Positions 58,441 through 64,000 of a stretch of DNA of 64,000 nt are shown here, one piece after another. This stretch comes from Hamadaea sp013361475 (GTDB lineage Bacteria; Actinomycetota; Actinomycetes; Mycobacteriales; Micromonosporaceae): the NCBI RefSeq assembly GCF_040654195.1, contig NZ_JBFAHM010000005.1, positions 372,001 through 436,000 of the forward strand. The letters are read 5' to 3'. Both the position numbers and the translations under genes were made by a program. Below the pieces are notes generated by a model, which searched no databases, was not told the origin of the DNA, and worked only from the letters and a program-made list of their open reading frames with translations. The stretch's first letter is position 1. Each line of letters begins with the position of its first letter.

Positions 58441-59424
58441 GTGCTGAAGCGAATCTTCACGGCGCTGGCCGTGCTCGCGGTCACGGCCGCGTGTTCCAAC
58501 AGTGGTGAGCAGACGGAGACGCCTGGCCTCACTCCGCGCGGGACCGTCGTGACGACCGCGAAACCGACGCGGCAGGACCTGACGAACAAGGTCAGCCTCA
58601 CCGGCAAGGTCACGGTGAACCCGGTGTTCGGGCTGGTCGCGCCGGTGACCGGGCAGGTCCGGTACGTGACGGTCTCGACGCCGTCGAGCACCCCGAGAAA
58701 GCCGACCAAGGTGGCCACAGTGGTGGCGAAAGGCAAGTCGCACGTCGTGAACGTGCCGGCCGGCGCGATCTTCACCGGGCGGCTCGCGGACGATCGCTCC
58801 ACGGTGCAGGCCGGGATGCCGATCGCGTCTGCCAAGCACGTCGGCTACGGCATCGTCGCCGACATCGACGGCGCACAGGCCTACAAGATCTCCGGCGCGC
58901 TGTCGACGGTCCGCGCCCAGATCACCAACGGTCCCGGCCCGTTCACCTGCACGGTGCTCGGCACGATCGCCGCGCTGCCCGCCGGGGTCATCCCCGACCC
59001 GCCGGCCCAGCAGCCCGACCCGTCGGCGTCGCCGTCGGCACCCCCGGTGGTCAAGGAGCCGCAACAGAACACCACGCCGTCCGAACCGACCGGCATGCGC
59101 GTGGTCTGCATCGCGCCGACCTCGGTCAAGCTCATCAACGGCGCCACCGCCACCATCGAGGTGGTCACCGAGAGCGCGACCAACGCGCTGGTCCTGCCGG
59201 TGGAGGCGGTCGCGGGTGGTCAGGGCAAAGGTCAAGTCGAAGTGGTACGCCCAGACGGCACCCACGAGACCCGGGAAGTGGTGCTGGGTCTCACGGACGG
59301 GAAGGTCATCCAGATCAAGTCGGGGCTGACCGAGGCCGACACCGTGATGGTCCCCGGACCGGACCTCCCGCCCGGGCAGGCCACCGGTGATCAGGGCGGA
59401 CCCGGTGCCGTGGTGACCAAGTGA
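58441..59424 (+). CDS. MacA-like efflux adaptor lipoprotein
   Basis: 327 residues, GTG start. The signal peptide ends in a lipobox (LAVLAVTAACSNSG, Cys near residue 18), so it is a membrane-anchored lipoprotein. The mature part has adaptor features: VSLTGKVTVNPVFGLVAPVTG, then a beta-barrel-like LVLPVEAVAGGQGKGQVEVV. In a Gram-positive cell it would serve the partner ABC permease rather than span a periplasm. The stop overlaps the ATPase GTG (GTGA), so it is the first gene of a three-gene export operon. Confidence 0.75.
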   Translation: MLKRIFTALAVLAVTAACSNSGEQTETPGLTPRGTVVTTAKPTRQDLTNKVSLTGKVTVNPVFGLVAPVTGQVRYVTVSTPSSTPRKPTKVATVVAKGKSHVVNVPAGAIFTGRLADDRSTVQAGMPIASAKHVGYGIVADIDGAQAYKISGALSTVRAQITNGPGPFTCTVLGTIAALPAGVIPDPPAQQPDPSASPSAPPVVKEPQQNTTPSEPTGMRVVCIAPTSVKLINGATATIEVVTESATNALVLPVEAVAGGQGKGQVEVVRPDGTHETREVVLGLTDGKVIQIKSGLTEADTVMVPGPDLPPGQATGDQGGPGAVVTK

Positions 59425-60119
59425 CCGCGCTGATCGAGCTCACCGGCATCACCAAGACGCTCAAGGGGCAGCAGGAACCGCGCACGATCCTGTCCGGTGT
59501 GGATCTGAGCGTCCACGCCGGCGAGAGCGTGGCGATCCTGGGCCGTTCCGGTTCCGGCAAGAGCACCCTGCTCAGCCTCATCGGCCTGTTCGACCGGCCG
59601 GACGGCGGACAGTACCTGCTCAACGGCAGGGACATCACACGGCTGCGGGAACGTAAGGCGGCCGCACTGCGCAGCGCCGAGTTCGGCTTCGTGTTCCAGC
59701 GGTTCTTCCTGCTCAAGCACCTGACCGCGGCGCAGAACGTGGCGATGGCCCTCGTGAACGGGCAGGGCTGGCTGCCACGGCGGCACCGCAAGGCGAAGGT
59801 GATGGCGGCGCTGGAACAGGTCGGCATCGCCCACCTGGCCAAACATCGGCCGGCCCGGCTGTCCGGCGGCGAGCAGCAGCGGGTCGCGGTCGCCCGCGCA
59901 TTGGTCCGGCAGCCGAAGGTCCTGCTCGCCGACGAGCCGACGGGCGCCCTCGACACCGAGACCGGCAACCTCGTGATCGACGTCCTGCACGCGACCACGG
60001 AGTTGGGCTGCGGCCTGGTGCTCGTGACGCACGACTGGGATCACGCCCGCCGGATGGGCCGCGTCGTACGCCTCACGGACGGCGTGCTGCATACGGAGGA
60101 TGTGGGGGTCCTGGCGTGA
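59421..60119 (+). CDS. MacB/LolD-type ABC ATPase
   Basis: 232 residues. Walker A is AILGRSGSGKSTLLSL, the signature LSGGEQQRVAVARAL, Walker B VLLADEPTGALD, with LVTHDWDHARR as the switch His. All catalytic motifs are intact. It is the ATPase partner of the permease that follows, with start and stop overlapping both neighbours by four bases. Type VII (MacB-type) exporters move antibiotics, peptides or lipids; the substrate is unknown. Confidence 0.9.
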   Translation: MTALIELTGITKTLKGQQEPRTILSGVDLSVHAGESVAILGRSGSGKSTLLSLIGLFDRPDGGQYLLNGRDITRLRERKAAALRSAEFGFVFQRFFLLKHLTAAQNVAMALVNGQGWLPRRHRKAKVMAALEQVGIAHLAKHRPARLSGGEQQRVAVARALVRQPKVLLADEPTGALDTETGNLVIDVLHATTELGCGLVLVTHDWDHARRMGRVVRLTDGVLHTEDVGVLA

Positions 60120-61438
60120 GGCGGTTCTCCGGGCGGCTGCGGTCCGCCCTCATCATCGGCGTCCAGGGCATTCGCGCCCGCAAGACGCGTACGCTGCTGT
60201 CGATCGTCAGCCTGTTCCTCGGTGTGCTCGCCGTCGTGGTGGTGCAAGCGGGAGCCGAGACGGCAAACAAGGCGGCGCTGGCCAACATCGAACTGATGAT
60301 GGGCAAGGACGGCACGGTCCAGATGTGGGTGCCGGACGACAAGCACTCCATCGCCCTGACCCTCGACACCTTGAAGGGGCGTACGGACGCCGTCGGCACT
60401 CTGGGCACCAGCGCCATCATCGGCGAACCCGGGGTCAACCCGATCAACCCCGGCGGCGGCCCGCTCAACCAGCCCATGGACTACGGCCCGATGGGCGGCG
60501 GCGGCCAGGTCTATTGCGACGCGCGTGGCTACTGCAAGGAACTCCCACCGCAGCAGCAGGCGGAGCAGCCGCCCACGGGCGCGGCGATCGAACTGGGGCT
60601 CACCGGGCTCACCGGCGACGTTCGGCCGTTCCGCCCGTACCAGCTCGTCTCGGGCCAGTGGCTCGACTTCACCGGTCCGCCGTCGCTGGCCCCGCGCATC
60701 GTCGTCAACCGGGCCGCCGCGGCCGGCTTCGCCAAGTATCAGATCCCGGCCGAGATGCGTCTCCGGGGCGCCATCGCGAACCCCACCCCACGGATCGTCG
60801 GGGTCGTCGACGACGGCCAGGACCGGCCGCTGGCGTACGTGCGGGCGGACGAACTGACCAACTGGGTCCCGACGTCCACCCCGGGTCTGTACGGCGGCAT
60901 GGAGGTCCTGCGTACGCAGGACGCGTACGACGTCGAGCAGGTCCTCAAGCGGCGGCTGCTGGCCGACGGGCTGACCAGCGACCAGTTCAGCTCGATGCTG
61001 ATCCAGTCCAAGAAGGAGATCGAGGGTCAGCTGAAGATGTTCCGGCTGATCTTCCTGGGCATCGCCGGGCTGGTCCTGCTCATCGGCGTCGCGGGCATCC
61101 TCAACGTCGGGCTGGCCACCGTCGGCGAACGCGTCGAGGAGTTCGCGCTCCGCCGCGCGGTGGGTACGCCCAGATCCCTGCTGGCCGGCATCGTGCTCGC
61201 CGAGACGCTGTTGACCGGCCTGTTCACGGCGACCGCAGCGATCGGCGTCGCCTCGGTATGCCTGAAAATCGTCGGCCGCATCCTCGGCGGCCGGGAACCC
61301 ATCCTGGCCAACATGGAGTTCCCATGGCAGGCGGGGCTGGCCGGCATCGTCGCCGGGCTGGTGGCAGGGCTGCTCGGCGGGCTGATACCCGCGATCCGGG
61401 CCGCTCGCATCCCCATCGCGACCGTCATGCGCGCCTAG
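60116..61438 (+). CDS. FtsX/MacB-like ABC permease
   Basis: 440 residues, GTG start. An N-terminal membrane helix (TLLSIVSLFLGVLAVVVVQAG) precedes a large extracytoplasmic domain (about 55-300), and three C-terminal helices (FLGIAGLVLLIGVAGILNVG, ETLLTGLFTATAAIGVASVC, GIVAGLVAGLLGGLIPAI) complete the MacB four-helix layout. With the adaptor and ATPase it makes a complete export system. The extracytoplasmic domain has a Pro/Gly/Gln-rich loop, which is unusual. Confidence 0.85.
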   Translation: MRRFSGRLRSALIIGVQGIRARKTRTLLSIVSLFLGVLAVVVVQAGAETANKAALANIELMMGKDGTVQMWVPDDKHSIALTLDTLKGRTDAVGTLGTSAIIGEPGVNPINPGGGPLNQPMDYGPMGGGGQVYCDARGYCKELPPQQQAEQPPTGAAIELGLTGLTGDVRPFRPYQLVSGQWLDFTGPPSLAPRIVVNRAAAAGFAKYQIPAEMRLRGAIANPTPRIVGVVDDGQDRPLAYVRADELTNWVPTSTPGLYGGMEVLRTQDAYDVEQVLKRRLLADGLTSDQFSSMLIQSKKEIEGQLKMFRLIFLGIAGLVLLIGVAGILNVGLATVGERVEEFALRRAVGTPRSLLAGIVLAETLLTGLFTATAAIGVASVCLKIVGRILGGREPILANMEFPWQAGLAGIVAGLVAGLLGGLIPAIRAARIPIATVMRA

Positions 61439-61450
61439 CCTTTAGCGCCA

Positions 61451-61503
61451 GATCAGGGTTGTGGCGGCATCCGAAGCCTTCGGAAGCAGGCACAGCCCTG
61501 ATC
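61451..61503. repeat. Long inverted repeat with nested hairpin
   Basis: GATCAGGGTTGTG (61451-61463) pairs with CACAGCCCTGATC (61491-61503), 13 positions with one G-T, around a loop that contains CCGAA/TTCGG as a nested hairpin. It lies between the permease stop and the next start. It may be a terminator or a dispersed repeat. Confidence 0.55.
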
Positions 61504-61526
61504 CGCATGAATGGCATACTCGGCTC

Positions 61527-62831
61527 GTGAGGTCGCCGACCGAGACATTTGGCGGCTTGCTCGACCGCTCCATTGAGGAGATCGCCGCGCTTACTCGGGA
61601 CGCGCGCTCCTTCGACGACGCGCGCATCGGCGAGATCGCCGACATCTGGGACAACAACACATATCCGCTCGCAAGTGCGGCATCCGCTCCCTGGCCGCTG
61701 CGTCAGAGGTGGGCCCGTGCTGGTCTGCTGTGGATGGCTGACCTGGGTCCAGCTCGCCGGCGGCTGCTGGTCGACCTCGACTCGTCGCTGGACGAATGGC
61801 TTCCGACACCGGCTCCGGAACTGTTCGTCTTCCGTGACTATCTGGGACGCGTCGTTCCGTTGAACATCCCGCTCACGGCCGACACGATCGCCGGGCTCGA
61901 TGCTGACTACGACCTCGCCGGAGCGGCGGTCCGCGCGTTCACGGTGCGACCGGACGGAACGGAGCTCCGCGCTTTCGTGACGGTGACAGCCACCCGACGG
62001 TTCACGCCCAGCCGCGGGGAGGTGGCGCCGGACGGTTCACTCCGCCCCACGTCCGCCGCCCGCCTGCGCTTCACGTTCACCGGCGTCAGCGAGGTGAGGT
62101 TCGACGCGGAGGACCGGATCGGCCTGGCCATCACCCCCGCGAACCCGGGACTCGCAGTGATTGTGGGGCGTACCGGGGCACTGCGAGCCGGCGCGGCCTC
62201 GCTCTGGCCGGATGACCCGGCGTGGCACGAGTCCCGGGCCGGACGTGCTGCCGATTCAGGGACCCTGCTTGGGGCGCCTTCGGGCGGACCGAAGCGCCGG
62301 AAGGAACCGCCCCAGATACTGAAGTGGCGACCGGAGGGCGCCATCTCCGCGCTCCACCGCCTGATGGTGCGAATACGGCTCGTGCACTACTACCCGAAAT
62401 TGGCCGCGACCATTCCGGTTCACGACTTGTGCCGGATCGCTGAAGGAGCCGGCACCGCGATCCTCGCCGCCGGCGCGAAGCGTGGCTCCGCGCGCGAGAA
62501 GGCGATCCAAGAGCTCGGCCGACGCTGGGGGCAAGCCCCGTCGGACCTCGTCGCGCCCTCGATTCCGTCCGGCCCCGCCATGATGCGGTACGCGCAATAT
62601 CACGAGCCGCATGAGGAGTACTTCCAAGATCGTCCCGTGGCATCCGTTCTGCTCCTGGCGGTACCGGATCGAGACCCGGCGGCTCCTTGGCGGCTCGTCG
62701 GAGGGGAGTTCGCGGAACCCGAACGGTTCCGCATTGACGTCACCTCGTTCGCGGGCGTCCTTCGGCTTCGCCGAGACTCCGGCGCACTCTCGCTGGGAGA
62801 GGCCCTGACGGTGTCGCCGGTATCCGATTGA
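61527..62831 (+). CDS. Protein of unknown function (434 aa), probable leaderless GTG start
   Basis: A -10-like CATACT (61515-61520) lies six bases before the GTG at 61527, which suggests a leaderless start. The product has no signal peptide. The N-terminal part is helical (LDRSIEEIAALTRDARSF), the middle has strands (FVFRDYLGRVVPLNIP, RLRFTFTGVSEVRF) and the end is LRLRRDSGALSLGEALTV. I do not recognise a family. It is not obviously coupled to the export operon. Confidence 0.6.
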   Translation: MRSPTETFGGLLDRSIEEIAALTRDARSFDDARIGEIADIWDNNTYPLASAASAPWPLRQRWARAGLLWMADLGPARRRLLVDLDSSLDEWLPTPAPELFVFRDYLGRVVPLNIPLTADTIAGLDADYDLAGAAVRAFTVRPDGTELRAFVTVTATRRFTPSRGEVAPDGSLRPTSAARLRFTFTGVSEVRFDAEDRIGLAITPANPGLAVIVGRTGALRAGAASLWPDDPAWHESRAGRAADSGTLLGAPSGGPKRRKEPPQILKWRPEGAISALHRLMVRIRLVHYYPKLAATIPVHDLCRIAEGAGTAILAAGAKRGSAREKAIQELGRRWGQAPSDLVAPSIPSGPAMMRYAQYHEPHEEYFQDRPVASVLLLAVPDRDPAAPWRLVGGEFAEPERFRIDVTSFAGVLRLRRDSGALSLGEALTVSPVSD

Positions 62832-62991
62832 CGGCCCCGCAGCCCACGTTGGTCATCGGTGCCTGAACTTCGGCGGCTGGGCCGCGCAGTGCCCGTGGTG
62901 TCGGGAATCTGCCTTGAGCAGCGGCTTTCGGGGCGACGCGCACTGTGACCGTGCCTCTACCATCGGGATTCTCTGAGGAGAAAGGACAGTG

Positions 62992-64000
62992 GTGACAGAC
63001 CTCGCACCGGTCATGCCGGAACCAGAACCACCTCGCGTCGCCCCCGTCTCCGTGCGGCGCAGCCGCGGTCCCATGCTGCTCGTCGGCAGCCTCGTGCTCG
63101 CCCTCCTGCTCGGCATCGGCGGCTGGGCCGGATTCTCGCTGCTGGCCGCGGCCGGTCCACAGGCCGCGGAGATCACGCCGGGCGACGCGGTCGCGTTCGC
63201 CGCGGTCGACCTTGCTCCCGGTCTCGGTCAGCAACGGAGGCTTTCCGCTCTGCTGGCGAAGTTTCCCAAGGCGTTCAGCCCCGACGGCGACGTCCGCGTG
63301 GACGACAAAGACCTCACCGCCGACATCACTCCGTGGCTCGGCGGCCGGTTCGGCGTGGCGCTGTGGATGCACGACAAAGAGGCGTACACGCTGCTCATGG
63401 CGGCCAGCCGCGACGATCGCAAGGCCCGCGAAGGCCTGGAGCGCATGCGGGGCCGCGAAGGCGCGAGCAAGTTCGGGTTCGTTGTCGGCGACGGCTACGT
63501 CGTGGCGGCAAGGGGTACGCACAACGCCCAAGCCGCGGCGGAAGCCGCGAACGCAGCCGCCCGAGCCACTCCGCTCGCCGGTGTCACGGCGTACGCCGAC
63601 GCGGTGAAATGGTTGCCCGAAGAGCACTTCGCCCACGCGTACGCCGATCTCAGCGGAGTGGGCAAGGCGATGACCACCATGATGATGTCGGAGATGGCCG
63701 ACCTCGGCGTTCCGGACGAGGAGATCCCCGAGGACCTCCTTTCGGAGGGGTTCACGTCGTCGGACATGTTCTTCGGCGTACCAGGGTTGGCCGGTAAGCA
63801 ACAGGGGACCCTCGTCGTCGGCGCGACCGCGACCGACGACGGCGTCGAGGTCCGGTACCGCACTTTCGGCGCGGCCGGGACGAGCGCCGCCCCGGCCGAG
63901 GATCTGATCACCGCGGTCGGTGACCTCTCCGCCGACGCCGTGATCGCGGGTTCGGCCGCCATCGGCAAGGCGCCGGAGGGGCTCGACGGCATCTTCGGCC
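62992..64000 (+). CDS. DUF3352 membrane-anchored protein, cut by window end
   Basis: The frame is open to the last base, so only the first 336 residues are seen. Start at GTG 62992 (AAGGA five bases upstream; GTG 62989 is also possible). After a Pro-rich cytosolic leader, one membrane helix (MLLVGSLVLALLLGIGGWAG) leads to a large outside domain with DAVAFAAVDLAPGLGQ, WLGGRFGVALW and FAHAYADLSGV, as in DUF3352 proteins. The function of the family is unknown. Confidence 0.75.
   Translation, partial: MTDLAPVMPEPEPPRVAPVSVRRSRGPMLLVGSLVLALLLGIGGWAGFSLLAAAGPQAAEITPGDAVAFAAVDLAPGLGQQRRLSALLAKFPKAFSPDGDVRVDDKDLTADITPWLGGRFGVALWMHDKEAYTLLMAASRDDRKAREGLERMRGREGASKFGFVVGDGYVVAARGTHNAQAAAEAANAAARATPLAGVTAYADAVKWLPEEHFAHAYADLSGVGKAMTTMMMSEMADLGVPDEEIPEDLLSEGFTSSDMFFGVPGLAGKQQGTLVVGATATDDGVEVRYRTFGAAGTSAAPAEDLITAVGDLSADAVIAGSAAIGKAPEGLDGIFG

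Noticed and set aside
60100..61530. A 476-codon frame over the MacB-like permease
   Set aside because: Arg/Gly/His-rich shadow; the permease in the other frame has the expected membrane helices and overlaps its ATPase.
1..64000. CRISPR array, prophage or plasmid backbone
   Set aside because: No regularly spaced repeats with unique spacers, no phage structural genes, no integrase or replication protein were seen.

Overview
The window is 64 kb of GC-rich actinobacterial DNA. The pairing of an XRE/DUF5753 regulator with DUF397, a conservon-like sensor/roadblock/GTPase set, EspC-like type VII secretion genes, frequent ATGA/GTGA overlaps and leaderless starts all fit a filamentous actinomycete. 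I infer Micromonosporaceae with moderate confidence, helped by an inverted repeat of a type I recall from that family. No rRNA, CRISPR array, integrase or plasmid replication gene was seen. One tRNA is present, tRNA-Lys(CTT) at 56.5 kb, and it divides the window into two parts of different character.

Left of the tRNA (about 1-56 kb) is accessory-type DNA. 0-5 kb: a membrane protein, then a YbaB-like protein, an EspC-like protein, a WXG-type toxin with a CdiA-like tRNase tip and its probable immunity gene, then an EF-Tu-domain-2-like protein overlapping an XRE regulator. 5-10 kb: a nuclease remnant, two orphan proteins, a LexA-type repressor with its own promoter, a frameshifted acetyltransferase, an AAC(6')-like acetyltransferase and an unknown protein. 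10-25 kb: a leftward cluster of fifteen genes rich in nucleotide- and phosphate-handling enzymes. It holds three NUDIX genes, one of them a NUDIX-GrpB-NUDIX-HAM1 fusion, three aminoglycoside-phosphotransferase-type kinases, two methyltransferases, a HIT protein, a P-loop kinase, an alpha/beta hydrolase and an ABC exporter. 25-26 kb: a secreted protein and a small unknown. 26-39 kb: a leftward operon that joins a conservon-like signalling module (GTPase, histidine-kinase-like sensor, roadblock) to a branched-chain-amino-acid-type ABC transporter (LivK, LivH, LivM, fused LivG-LivF, plus a degenerate third ATPase), with an embedded methyltransferase and a TPR/nucleotidyltransferase/membrane-protein tail. 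39-50 kb: rightward genes for XRE-type regulators, NUDIX hydrolases, an HD protein, an asparaginase/PPC/D-amino-acid-oxidase set, XRE-DUF397, secreted proteins and an adenosylhomocysteinase-like protein coupled to a NUDIX gene. 50-56 kb: an IS1380-type remnant, an inositol-monophosphatase-like protein, an acetyltransferase coupled to an XRE/TPR regulator with a palindromic upstream site, another XRE-type regulator, a HAD phosphatase and small unknowns.

Right of the tRNA (56.6-64 kb) the genes look chromosomal: a nitroreductase, a MarR-GNAT fusion divergent from a MacA/MacB-like export operon across a shared operator, an unknown 434-residue protein, and the start of a DUF3352 membrane protein cut by the window end.

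Recurring themes are hydrolysis or transfer of phosphorylated small molecules, XRE regulators coupled to effectors, and tandem 12-bp motifs upstream of several accessory genes. The strongest candidates for undescribed biology are the 10-25 kb cluster with its four-domain fusion, and the conservon-transporter hybrid operon.
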